A DNA stretch of 9,197 bases from UCB3 sp964415605 (GTDB taxonomy: Bacteria > Chloroflexota > Anaerolineae > Epilineales > Epilineaceae). The stretch lies in contig CAYQBA010000178.1 in NCBI GenBank assembly GCA_964415605.1, forward strand, positions 1 to 9,197. Direction: 5' to 3'. How positions within the stretch are numbered: position 1 is the first letter of the stretch; each line of letters opens with the position of its first letter. This document shows positions 1-6,832 of the stretch, one piece after another. A program made the translations under genes and the position numbers. A model generated the notes under the pieces. It searched no databases, had not been told where the DNA came from, and saw only the letters and a list, made by a program, of their open reading frames with translations.

Positions 1-1
1 G

Positions 2-1849
2 CGGGGCCTCGTCGACGCGGCGACGCGCGTGGTGCCCGGCGCGGCCAGGCGCCGCGGGGCGCCGGCCGACCCGCTGGCCGGCATGGACATCGCGCCCACC
101 CACCCCTTGCCGCTGACGGTCGACCAGGCGGCGGCCTGGGCGGTCGTCGCGGACCTCCTGGCGCGCGTGGGCCCCCGTGCTTCGGGGATCGCCGCGGCCG
201 GTCTCCCGGCCGGGGCGGCGACGGAGACGTCCGCCGGCGGTGTGTCAGCCCTGGCCGAACATCCGCGCGCCGCCGCACCGGCCATCGTCGCGGGGGATCC
301 CGCCGCCGGCGCCTCGGCCGCCGTCTGTCTCGTCCACGGCATCACCGGCAGCGGCAAGACCGAGATCTACCTGCAGGCGATTGCCGACGTGCTCGAGCGC
401 GGCCGGCAGGCCCTGGTGCTCGTGCCCGAGATCGCGCTGACGGCGCAGCAGATCCGCCGGTTCGCGGGCCGGTTCCCCGGCCGCGTGGCCGTCTGGCACT
501 CCGAGCTGACCGACGCCGAGCGCCGCGACACGTGGCTCCGCATCCACGGCGGCGGCGCCGACGTCGTCGTCGGCTCGCGCTCGGCGGTGTTCGCGCCGCT
601 CGCGCGGCTTGGGCTGGTCGTCGTCGACGAGGAGCACGCCGAGGCGTTCAAGCAGTCCAACAGCCCGCGCTACCACGCGCGCGACGCGGCCATCCGGCGC
701 GCGGCGCTGGTCGGCGGCGTGGTGCTGCTCGGCAGCGCGACGCCGTCGCTCGAGTCCTACCACCTGGCGCGGCGCGGCGTCTACGTGCGGGCGGACCTCC
801 CGCGCCGCGTGGTCGGTGCGCTGCCGCAGGTCGAGATCGTCGACCTGCGCGCAGAGCTGCGCGCCGGCAACACCTCGATCTTCAGCGCCGCGCTCGACGC
901 GGCGCTGGCCCGCACGCTCGCGGCCGGCGAGCAGGCGATCCTCTACCTCAACCGCCGCGGCAGCGCCTCGTTCATCCTGTGCCGCGATTGCGGCCACACC
1001 GTGAGCTGCCCGCGCTGCCACCTGCCGCTGACGTGGCACGCGGCCGGCCAGGCGCTGGTGTGCCACCACTGCAACCACCGCGGCATGCCGCCGCTCCTCT
1101 GCCCGGCGTGCGGAAGCGCCCGCATCCGGCACTTCGGTGCCGGCGCGGAGCGGGTCGAGGCCGTCGTGCGCGAGCGGTTCCCGGCGGTGCGCGTCGTCCG
1201 CTGGGACGCCGACACCACGGGCGCACGGGGGGCGCACGCCGCGATCCTGGCGCAGCTCGCCGACGGCCGGGCGGACGTGCTGGTCGGGACGCAGATGATC
1301 GCCAAGGGCCTCGACCTGCCAATGGTCACGCTCGTGGGCATCGTGTCGGCGGACACCGGCCTGGGCTTCCCGGACTTTCGGGCCTCGGAGCGGACGTTCC
1401 AGCTGCTCAGCCAGGTCGCCGGCCGGGCGGGGCGCTCGGCGCTGGGCGGGCAGGTGATCCTCCAGACCTACCGGCCCGACCACCCGGCGATCGTGGCGGC
1501 GGCCCGCCACGACTACGCGGCGTTCTATCGCGGCGAGATCGCGTTCCGGGCCGAGCACCGCTACCCGCCGTTCAGCCGGCTCGTCCGGCTGGTGCACGCC
1601 GGCGAGAGCGGCGCGCGCGCGGCCGAGGCGGCGGCGCAGGCGGTGGCCGACCTGCTGCGCCGGCGGATCGTCGAGCTCGGGCTGGCCGAGACCGACGTCA
1701 TCGGCCCGGCGCCGGCGTTCTTCCAGCGCGAGCGGGGCCGGTCGCGCTGGCAGCTCGTCGTGCGCGCGCCCGACCCGCACGCGCTGGTGGCGGGCGTGGC
1801 GCTCGGGCCGGGCTGGCGGGTGGACGTCGACCCGGTGGATCTGCTGTGA
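2..1849 (+). CDS. priA: Primosomal replication-restart helicase PriA (N-terminus missing)
   Basis: PriA is a superfamily 2 DNA helicase that recognises stalled or collapsed forks and reloads the replisome in the cytoplasm. The frame is open to the left edge, so the N-terminal 3'-DNA-binding domain lies outside the window. Numbering from the GTG at 29, visible signatures in order are: Walker A GITGSGKT (104-111), DEEH Walker B (200-203), GSATPS (235-240), eight zinc-binding cysteines in four CxxC pairs (318/321, 327/330, 345/348, 358/361), GTQMIAKG (420-427) and the arginine-finger motif QVAGRAGR (462-469). The frame ends VDVDPVDLL then TGA, as expected for a complete C-terminus. An odd feature is an Ala/Gly-rich stretch of about 50 residues (about 48-97) between the winged-helix region and Walker A, where most PriA proteins have a short linker. 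All catalytic motifs are intact, so this is probably functional. The in-window GTG at 29 is not the real start. Confidence 0.96.
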   Translation, partial: RGLVDAATRVVPGAARRRGAPADPLAGMDIAPTHPLPLTVDQAAAWAVVADLLARVGPRASGIAAAGLPAGAATETSAGGVSALAEHPRAAAPAIVAGDPAAGASAAVCLVHGITGSGKTEIYLQAIADVLERGRQALVLVPEIALTAQQIRRFAGRFPGRVAVWHSELTDAERRDTWLRIHGGGADVVVGSRSAVFAPLARLGLVVVDEEHAEAFKQSNSPRYHARDAAIRRAALVGGVVLLGSATPSLESYHLARRGVYVRADLPRRVVGALPQVEIVDLRAELRAGNTSIFSAALDAALARTLAAGEQAILYLNRRGSASFILCRDCGHTVSCPRCHLPLTWHAAGQALVCHHCNHRGMPPLLCPACGSARIRHFGAGAERVEAVVRERFPAVRVVRWDADTTGARGAHAAILAQLADGRADVLVGTQMIAKGLDLPMVTLVGIVSADTGLGFPDFRASERTFQLLSQVAGRAGRSALGGQVILQTYRPDHPAIVAAARHDYAAFYRGEIAFRAEHRYPPFSRLVRLVHAGESGARAAEAAAQAVADLLRRRIVELGLAETDVIGPAPAFFQRERGRSRWQLVVRAPDPHALVAGVALGPGWRVDVDPVDLL

Positions 1850-2096
1850 GGCGTGGGGCAGTGCGGCCCGACCATCGTCCAGATCGGATCCACGCGCATG
1901 ATCCCGCTGGCGTCGCCCAGGCTTGGCCTGAGGTTCCACCAGTGTTAAAAGACTGTGATCGCCCTACCCACCCCCCACCCCTGGGTGTTATCGCTCTCTA
2001 GATGATGAGGGGGAGGGTACGCCGCGCCTGACGGTGGTGCCCCTCTTTGCCCAACAAGGACACCAACAAACACCTAAGGACTTGCGGAGGCACCCC
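1850..2096. other. Intergenic region priA - repeat-protein gene
   Basis: This 247-nt gap must hold the end of the priA transcript and the promoter of the downstream secreted-protein gene. I see no convincing -35/-10 pair. The AT-richer stretch around 1943-1960 and the TCTAGATG near 1997-2004 are the only candidates. A weak CACC/GGTG hairpin at 1976-1987 is followed by TTATCGCTCTCT and could be a poor terminator. Frames that run through here on both strands lack coding character. Confidence 0.5.
2086..2090 (+). promoter_or_regulatory. Ribosome binding site deciding the start at 2097
   Basis: GGAGG lies 6 nt ahead of the ATG at 2097. This fixes the start of the large secreted protein there and not at the upstream in-frame GTG at 2034, which has no such site and would put 21 hydrophilic residues in front of the signal peptide. 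Confidence 0.85.
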
Positions 2097-5000
2097 ATGC
2101 TTCGTACGCGCGTCGTACTCTCGCTCCTGGTCGCCGCGACCCTGGGCGGGCTGGCCCTCGGCCGGCAGCCGGCCGGGGACGGCGACCCCGCCGGCCACCC
2201 GTTCGCGGTGCGCCGGGCGCACGCCCAGGCTGGCGGCGTGGCCGCCACCAACGTGCAGCTCACGCTCTTCGACAACGTCATCACCTGGAAGACCACGCCC
2301 TCGACGCAGGTGCGGGCCGAGCTGCGCTCGGGCGCCCAGCTCCAGCTCCGGTCGGCGGGCCAGGCGGTCTCCAACGAGGCCGGCGTGGTGACGTTCAACC
2401 TCGGCGGCGGCGGGCCGGGCGGCGGCGGCGGTGGCGGCGGCAACGCCAACATCCGGCCGGGCGACACGATTCGCCTGATCCCGCAGGGCGGCGTCACGGC
2501 CACCCTGATGGTGCCGACCTTCGCGGCCGGCATCAACGTCGACGGCAACACCGTGGTCGGCAACGCGCCGGCCGGAGCGTCGCTCGAGGTCGTGCTCGTG
2601 CACGCCGGCGGCACGGTGACCCGCACGGTCGGGGCCAGCGCGGCCGGGACGTACTCGCTGGCATTCCCCGAGGCGGCGGACCTCGTGCCGGGCGACCACG
2701 GCTCGGTCAAGCTCGCGCTGGCCGACGGCAACACGGTCTGGGCCGAGTACGCGGCCCTCATGGCCACGAGCAGCCTCAACGCGCGCCAGGCCAGCGGCGA
2801 CGCCACGCCGGGCGACCAGGTCAGCGTCGGCATCCGCGGCGCCGACGGCACGTCCAAGGGCACGCGCGCGACGACGATCCAGGGCGGCGGCACGGACTGG
2901 GCGGTCGGCGGCGGGGGCGGCGGGCCGGGCGGCGGCGGCCCCAACGCGTTCGGGCCGCTGGTGGCGGGCGACACGTTCACGGTGTCGGTGCGCAGCGCGC
3001 TGCCGGGGGCGTCGCGCTACGTCGAGGGCGTCGTCCCGGCGTTGACGATGCAGGTCGACGCGGCGACGCGGCGGGTGCGCGGCACGGCGCCGGCGGGGAT
3101 GGCGGTCGAGATCGAGGCGCAGTCGCCGTCGGGCGCGGTCTTCCGGGCCATGGCGTCGGCGGACCCTGGCGGCGCGCCGGGCGCGTTCGTGGCGGACATG
3201 TCGGCGGCGGTCGGCATCGGGCCGGGCTGGCGGGTCAGCGCCATCGTGACGATCGCGCCGGGGCTCAAGGTCCGGATGCTGGACGCGATCGAGCAGGTCC
3301 GGATCGGCGTGCACACCAACGTGGTCAACGGCGTGGCGGACCCGGGCCGCACGATCACGGTGACGGTGAAGGCGGCCAACGGCACCCAGAAGGGCCAGCG
3401 GGACACGGACGCCAACAACGCCGGCACGTACAACGTCAACTTCGGCGGCGGGGGCGGCGGGCCGGGCGGCGGCGGGCAGGCGGTGGACTTCGAGGTCGGC
3501 GACATCGTCGAGGTCGAGTTCGTCCGCGGCGACCCGGTGACGATCGCGATCCCGCCGTTCACGGCCAAGACCGACCCGGCGACCAACATGATCAGCGGCG
3601 TCGTGCCGGCGGGCTCGACGGTGACGGTGACGCAGGGCGGCGGGCAGAACCAGCGCACGGTGACGGCACAGGCCGGCGCCGGCGGGCAGTACCAGGCGGA
3701 CTTCACCGGGCAGGCCGACATCGAGCCGCCGATGGGCGGCAGCGTGACGGCGCGGCTGGCCAGCGGCCACGAGCTGTTCAGCACGTGGGCGGCGGTGCGG
3801 ATGACGATGGAGATCGGCGACAACTACGTCAGCGGCAACGGCCCGGCCGGCCGCGAGGTCAGCGCGTCGCTGGTGGACTCGAACATCACGGTCAACGTCG
3901 CGGCGGGCGAGGACGACGTGGGCGGCGGCGGCGGCCCGGGCGGCGGCGGTGGCGGCGGCGGGCAGTGGCAGGTGCAGTTCGAGGACACGCTCAGCCAGCC
4001 GGTCAACATCCGGGTGGGCGACCGGGTCCGCGCGACGGTCGGCGACGACACGTTCGAGGTGCGGGTGCCGGAGCTGTCGGGCGTGGCGTTCGTGGCCGAC
4101 GACCTCATCAACGGCAAGACGACGCCGAACCGGACGCTGTCGCTGACGGTGCAGCGGCTGCTCGGCGCGGACAGCCAGGCGGTGGAGGTGACGTCGGACG
4201 CCAACGGCAACTTCAGCCACAGCTTCAGCGGCACGTTCGACGTGCAGTTCAACGACGTGATCATCTTCACGACGCGCGAGCAGGGCCACAACATCATCAG
4301 CCGGATGACGGTGCCGGGCCTGCGGCTGAACCTCGACGAGGCGCGCCTGACGGGGTCGTGGCTGCCGAACGTGGCGCTCAGCGCGGCGCTGGTGAGCGGG
4401 GGCCGGACGACGACGGTCAACGCGCAGACGGGCGCGGACGCGACGTTCGCGCTGGTCTTCGAGTCGGGCGGGCAGCGCCCGACGATCGCCGCGGGCGACG
4501 TGGTCACGGTCCGGATGCCGTCGAAGCCGGGCGAGGAGCTGCGGCTGGTGGTGCCGGAGCTGACGGTCAACGGGAACCTCGACGCCAACACGGCGGGCGG
4601 CCGGGCGACGCCGGGCGGCGTGCTGCGCCTGACGGTGCAGGATGCCTTCCCGCGCGGCGGCGGCTTCGGGCCGGGCGGCGGCGGGCCGGGCGGCGGTGGT
4701 CAGCCGGGGACGGGCACGCGGCAGGTCAATTCGGTGACGATCAACGCCGACGGTACGTGGAGCACGGGCTTCCAGCCGCAGTACGACGTGGCGCCGGGCA
4801 CGCGGATGTTCGCGCTGTACCGCGAGCCGAGCGGGCACCTGGTGGAGCGGATCCGGTACGTGCCGATCGCCAACGTCCAGCACGGCGGCGGCAACGTGTG
4901 CGGCTACGCGGCCCCGCGCGACGCGGTCGAGGCGTCGATGACGGACGCGGGCGGCGCGGCGCTGGCGACGGCCAAGGGCCAGGCGGACTACGACTCGTCG

Positions 5001-5933
5001 TTCGGGCTGGTGCTGAACGGCGCGGACCAGCTGCCGATCCAGAGCGCGGCGGGCCAGACGGCCAAGGTCAAGCTGGGCGCGGCGGCGGCGGACGTGGCGC
5101 TGCCGGAGATCTCGGCGGCGGTGACGTGGGGCCAGCCGCAGATCACGGTCACGGCCCCGGCGAACACGCCGTTCTGGGTGCTGCGGCCGGCGCAGTCGTG
5201 CCTCGAGCCGGCGCAGGGGCTGGTGTTCCGCGGGCAGACGAACGCGCAGGGCCAGGCCAACGCCAACGTGGGCTTCGGGATCGACCCGGGCGAGGGCTTC
5301 GAGCTGGCGTTCTACACGAGCGGCGGGCACCGGTTCTACCGGCATGTGTTCCGCTCGCTGGGCCGGGTCTACGTGGCCACGGACCGGGTGACGGGGCGCG
5401 CGACGCCGCTGTCTTCGGTGACGGTGGTGCTGCGGGCATCGGACGGCTCGGAGCGGGCGCGCGCGACGACGAAGGCGAGCTCGGACGGTGAGTTCGAGGT
5501 GCGGTTCCGGAGCGGCACGAGCCCGGTCAACATCCAGCCGACGGACGTGGTGCACCTCGAGGCGTCGGGCGAGGCGCCGGACATCGCGGTGGAGAAGCTG
5601 GCGTTCGACTGGAGCAAGGGCGACCCGATCGTGCTCGAGGCGGCGCCGAACCGCGACGTGGTGCTGTCGATCGCGCTGGCGAACCAGCCGGCCGTCACGT
5701 TCGGGGTCACCACGGATGAGCAGGGCCGGTGGCGCTTCGAGGCCGCCGACATCCCGCCGCGCGCGGGCTGGACTCTGGATGACATCACGGGGGTGCGCGC
5801 CGTCATCACGACGGCCAACGAGCACCTCATCATCTCCGAAACGGGAGATACGCCGGTCAACCCGCCCCCGCCAACCGGAAGGCCGCGGGTCTTCATTCCG
5901 CTGACGCTGAAGAGCCGCGGGCTGGGGCGCTAG
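2097..5933 (+). CDS. Large secreted tandem beta-repeat protein with polyglycine loops
   Basis: This is a 1278-residue exported protein that I cannot assign to a named family. The N-terminus is a signal peptide: MLRTR, then a hydrophobic core at about 6-21, with AHAQA at 41-45 as a possible though distant cleavage site. The rest is about fourteen degenerate repeats of about 85 residues. Each carries a 'G.a.PG..v.v' strand, then 'aG.Y...F', then 'I.pGD.V.v', suggesting Ig-like or CarboxypepD_reg-like beta-sandwiches. Clear copies include AGTYSLAF...LVPGD, AGTYNVNF...FEVGD, NGNFSHSF...VQFND and DGEFEVRF...IQPTD. Five Gly/Pro tracts lie inside repeats at residues 103-115, 271-281, 450-460, 609-622 and 854-868. 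Only two cysteines are evident, in NVCGY and QSCLE, and could form one disulfide. The C-terminus is PPPPTGRPRVFIPLTLKSR plus a short basic tail, like the C-terminal tags of Chloroflexota exported proteins. No catalytic motif is seen, so a structural, adhesive or surface role is inferred. It appears monocistronic, with its own terminator. Confidence 0.9.
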   Translation: MLRTRVVLSLLVAATLGGLALGRQPAGDGDPAGHPFAVRRAHAQAGGVAATNVQLTLFDNVITWKTTPSTQVRAELRSGAQLQLRSAGQAVSNEAGVVTFNLGGGGPGGGGGGGGNANIRPGDTIRLIPQGGVTATLMVPTFAAGINVDGNTVVGNAPAGASLEVVLVHAGGTVTRTVGASAAGTYSLAFPEAADLVPGDHGSVKLALADGNTVWAEYAALMATSSLNARQASGDATPGDQVSVGIRGADGTSKGTRATTIQGGGTDWAVGGGGGGPGGGGPNAFGPLVAGDTFTVSVRSALPGASRYVEGVVPALTMQVDAATRRVRGTAPAGMAVEIEAQSPSGAVFRAMASADPGGAPGAFVADMSAAVGIGPGWRVSAIVTIAPGLKVRMLDAIEQVRIGVHTNVVNGVADPGRTITVTVKAANGTQKGQRDTDANNAGTYNVNFGGGGGGPGGGGQAVDFEVGDIVEVEFVRGDPVTIAIPPFTAKTDPATNMISGVVPAGSTVTVTQGGGQNQRTVTAQAGAGGQYQADFTGQADIEPPMGGSVTARLASGHELFSTWAAVRMTMEIGDNYVSGNGPAGREVSASLVDSNITVNVAAGEDDVGGGGGPGGGGGGGGQWQVQFEDTLSQPVNIRVGDRVRATVGDDTFEVRVPELSGVAFVADDLINGKTTPNRTLSLTVQRLLGADSQAVEVTSDANGNFSHSFSGTFDVQFNDVIIFTTREQGHNIISRMTVPGLRLNLDEARLTGSWLPNVALSAALVSGGRTTTVNAQTGADATFALVFESGGQRPTIAAGDVVTVRMPSKPGEELRLVVPELTVNGNLDANTAGGRATPGGVLRLTVQDAFPRGGGFGPGGGGPGGGGQPGTGTRQVNSVTINADGTWSTGFQPQYDVAPGTRMFALYREPSGHLVERIRYVPIANVQHGGGNVCGYAAPRDAVEASMTDAGGAALATAKGQADYDSSFGLVLNGADQLPIQSAAGQTAKVKLGAAAADVALPEISAAVTWGQPQITVTAPANTPFWVLRPAQSCLEPAQGLVFRGQTNAQGQANANVGFGIDPGEGFELAFYTSGGHRFYRHVFRSLGRVYVATDRVTGRATPLSSVTVVLRASDGSERARATTKASSDGEFEVRFRSGTSPVNIQPTDVVHLEASGEAPDIAVEKLAFDWSKGDPIVLEAAPNRDVVLSIALANQPAVTFGVTTDEQGRWRFEAADIPPRAGWTLDDITGVRAVITTANEHLIISETGDTPVNPPPPTGRPRVFIPLTLKSRGLGR
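2403..2441 (+). repeat. Polyglycine tract 1 (GGC-rich)
   Basis: The tract encodes residues 103-115, four Gly, Pro, eight Gly. It directly follows the 'AGVVTFNL' strand and precedes 'IRPGD', so it is an insertion into a repeat's loop and not a linker between domains. It contains a GGT codon embedded in GGC codons, in the same local context as in tract 4. Confidence 0.9.
2907..2939 (+). repeat. Polyglycine tract 2 (GGC-rich)
   Basis: The tract encodes residues 271-281, GGGGGGPGGGG, in repeat 3. It is identical to tract 3 over the first 32 of 33 bases, including the single GGG codon among GGC codons. Confidence 0.9.
3444..3476 (+). repeat. Polyglycine tract 3 (GGC-rich)
   Basis: The tract encodes residues 450-460, GGGGGGPGGGG, in repeat 5, right after 'AGTYNVNF'. 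It differs from tract 2 only at the last base, although the repeats around them are strongly diverged. Confidence 0.9.
3921..3962 (+). repeat. Polyglycine tract 4 (GGC-rich)
   Basis: The tract encodes residues 609-622, five Gly, Pro, eight Gly, in repeat 7. Unlike tracts 1-3 it lies before the 'W.V.F' strand of the repeat. It shares the GGT-containing run with tract 1. Confidence 0.9.
4656..4700 (+). repeat. Polyglycine tract 5 (GGC-rich)
   Basis: The tract encodes residues 854-868, GGGFGPGGGGPGGGG. It is the only tract with a Phe and two Pro, and it contains the GGGCCGGGCGGCGGC core twice. It precedes a 'DGTWSTGF' strand and breaks the roughly 170-residue spacing of the first four tracts. 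Confidence 0.9.
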
Positions 5934-5993
5934 CCAACTACGGTCCTTCCCTTCATCCCCCCCTTCGCGCCGCGCGAGCGGTGCGGAGGGAGG

Positions 5994-6045
5994 TCGACCG
6001 CCTCCTTGGGGCCCCGCGAGGGGTCTTGGGGGGCGGTCGGTCTTT
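5994..6045 (+). terminator. Intrinsic terminator of the repeat-protein gene
   Basis: A long hairpin starts 60 nt after the TAG. CGACCGCC (5995-6002) pairs with GGCGGTCG (6032-6039). The stem continues through G-C and G-U pairs, with T6003 bulged, to CCCC/GGGG around a GCGA tetraloop (6016-6019), a stable GNRA-type loop. It is followed by TCTTT (6041-6045). The U tract is short but the stem is very strong. Confidence 0.8.
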
Positions 6046-6121
6046 AAGGCGGCCAGGTCAAGTCGGTCGATGCAGGGTGGATCGGACGGGTTGAACCGAA
6101 TGGCTTGAGCGATGGCCGGAC

Positions 6122-6128
6122 GAACGAT
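6122..6128. repeat. Left copy of 7-bp target-site duplication
   Basis: GAACGAT lies immediately outside the left inverted repeat and recurs at 8099-8105 immediately outside the right one. Seven bases is within the 4-8 bp range known for IS21-family insertions. Confidence 0.6.
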
Positions 6129-6129
6129 C

Positions 6130-6178
6130 GCTTAAAGTCAATTAGAAACCCCCATCGGCGACAATTAGAAACCCGCAC
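6130..6178 (+). repeat. Left terminal inverted repeat of IS21-like element
   Basis: Read inward, this 49-bp end aligns without gaps to the right end read on the other strand, with 39 of 49 positions identical. It holds two CAATTAGAAACC motifs (6139-6150 and 6162-6173) 23 bp apart, the multi-copy end layout typical of IS21-family transposase binding sites. The shared inner edge is CCCGCAC. Confidence 0.88.
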
Positions 6179-6237
6179 GGGGGGGACGGCCCGGTGACGG
6201 CGATGGGAAGCGCCGCCGGGGCCGCGAGGGCAGGGGG

Positions 6238-6320
6238 TCAGATCATGCGGCCTCCTTGTTGCGTGTAGCGGCGTGCTCGGCGCGGACGCTGGGCATTTCC
6301 TGACCGAACTCACAACCACC
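6238..6320 (-). pseudogene. Probable istA 3' end with overlapping istB start (remnant)
   Basis: On the minus strand a short frame ends in RNKEAA, then TGA (6245-6243). The stop overlaps an ATG (6246-6244) in an ATGA arrangement, preceded 4 nt upstream by a perfect AAGGAGG (6257-6251). The overlapping stop/start is how istA and istB are commonly coupled in IS21-family elements. The ATG opens only ATG-ATC-TGA, so IstB itself is gone. The left inverted repeat follows 60 nt later. Too few residues survive to prove homology, so the assignment rests on position, coupling and ribosome binding site. Confidence 0.4.
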
Positions 6321-6361
6321 TCGCCGCGCTCTCGGCGTTCACGACGCAGTGGCACATGCCG

Positions 6362-6502
6362 TGGTTCGTACGCACCGGTACCAGCGCCGACGTTGACTAC
6401 CGTTCGAGCATCGGTTAACGCCGCATGGATCTGCGCACGGAAGCGAGGATCCTCGCGCCGCGTATGGGAGTAGCCGTGCCCAATTGTGTCATAACGAGCC
6501 AT
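6362..6502 (-). pseudogene. Methyltransferase gene, 5' fragment only
   Basis: The frame starts at ATG 6502 behind an AAGG-containing ribosome binding site and encodes MARYDTIGHGYSHTRREDPR, an acidic/Arg stretch, then TVVNVGAGTGAYEP. This is the N-terminus of a SAM-dependent methyltransferase whose motif I (VNVGAGTG) binds the cofactor. After YEP at about residue 47 the sequence becomes Arg/Glu-rich and unlike any methyltransferase, although the frame stays open to 6044 through the inverted repeat and into the terminator. The gene was therefore cut at about 6362 and only its first 47 codons remain. It lies 57 nt downstream of the VWA fragment on the same strand. It is not a duplicate of any visible part of the methyltransferase at 8617-9197, whose N-terminus is outside the window. 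Confidence 0.7.
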
Positions 6503-6559
6503 TGCTTACCTTACATCGTCACAAAACTTGAGACGGTCGTCTCTAGCCCCCGCTCGCCC

Positions 6560-6790
6560 TCACCCCACCCGGTTCGGGTGCTCGGCGGCGGCATCGACCG
6601 CGCACACGATGCAGGTCTGCTGGGCGGTCTGAATGCCGGCGAGAGCCACGTCTAGCGCCGCGCGGTCACCGGTGAGGGGTGCTAAGAGCGTGGCCTCGGC
6701 GTTGAAGGCGACGATGGCGGCTTGATCGCCGCAGTCGAAGCGCAGTTCGCCGACGAAGGCGCGGGCAGCCGCGATCGCCGCGGATTGACA
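6560..6790 (-). pseudogene. VWA-domain protein, middle fragment
   Basis: About 76 residues, from CQSAAIAAARAFVGELRF through GDQAAIVAFNAEATLLAPL and GDRAALDVALAGIQTAQQT to AAAEHPNRVG, match the first half of a von Willebrand factor A domain. The preceding strand with the DxSxS metal site is missing, and the frame stops just before the expected LLTDG strand. The second metal-site region reads TCIVCAVD where related proteins have TRIDLAID, which suggests decay: Arg to Cys, and loss of the Asp after Ile. The frame runs open upstream to 6952, but that part is antisense to the toxin gene. It has no start codon of its own. See the companion C-terminal fragment at 7402-7602. Confidence 0.7.
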
Positions 6791-6820
6791 CTTCGGTTTG
6801 CTGGAGTACTGGAGTAGAAT
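6785..6820 (+). promoter_or_regulatory. Candidate promoter/operator of the toxin-antitoxin pair
   Basis: A good -10 hexamer TAGAAT sits at 6815-6820, 12 nt before the toxin ATG. Transcription from it would begin about 6 nt ahead of the start codon, giving an almost leaderless message, which fits the absence of a Shine-Dalgarno there. A perfect TTGACA lies at 6785-6790, but the 24-bp spacer is too long for a standard promoter. Between them is an exact 8-bp tandem repeat (CTGGAGTA twice, 6801-6816), a plausible operator for autoregulation. Confidence 0.4.
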
Positions 6821-6832
6821 TCGACCCAGCCG

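Noticed and set aside
245..1939. Minus-strand 564-codon frame opposite priA
   Set aside because: It is a low-complexity Arg/Ala/His protein antisense to a clear helicase, so a GC-bias shadow.
1976..1987. CACC-CCTG-GGTG hairpin after priA as a terminator
   Set aside because: It has a four-pair stem and no clean U tract, so it is too weak to call.
2403..4700. Glycine tracts as inteins, introns or CRISPR-like repeats
   Set aside because: They stay in frame, encode only Gly/Pro (one Phe), have no splicing residues, and are not regularly spaced identical repeats with unique spacers.
1998..5825. Minus-strand open frame of 1275 codons opposite the repeat-protein gene
   Set aside because: It is Arg/His/Ala/Asp-rich with no domain, signal or start site. 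It arises from the strong GC bias of the plus-strand codons.
6290..6364. Plus-strand stretch reading RWAFPDRTHNHLAALSAF with GC-rich third positions
   Set aside because: It looks like a piece of real protein, but it is too short, has no start and no family I recognise, and it overlaps the candidate istA 3' end on the other strand. It could still be another captured fragment.
6785..6820. TTGACA plus TAGAAT as a normal housekeeping promoter
   Set aside because: The spacer is 24 bp, well beyond the usual 16-18. Only the -10 part is kept as a candidate.
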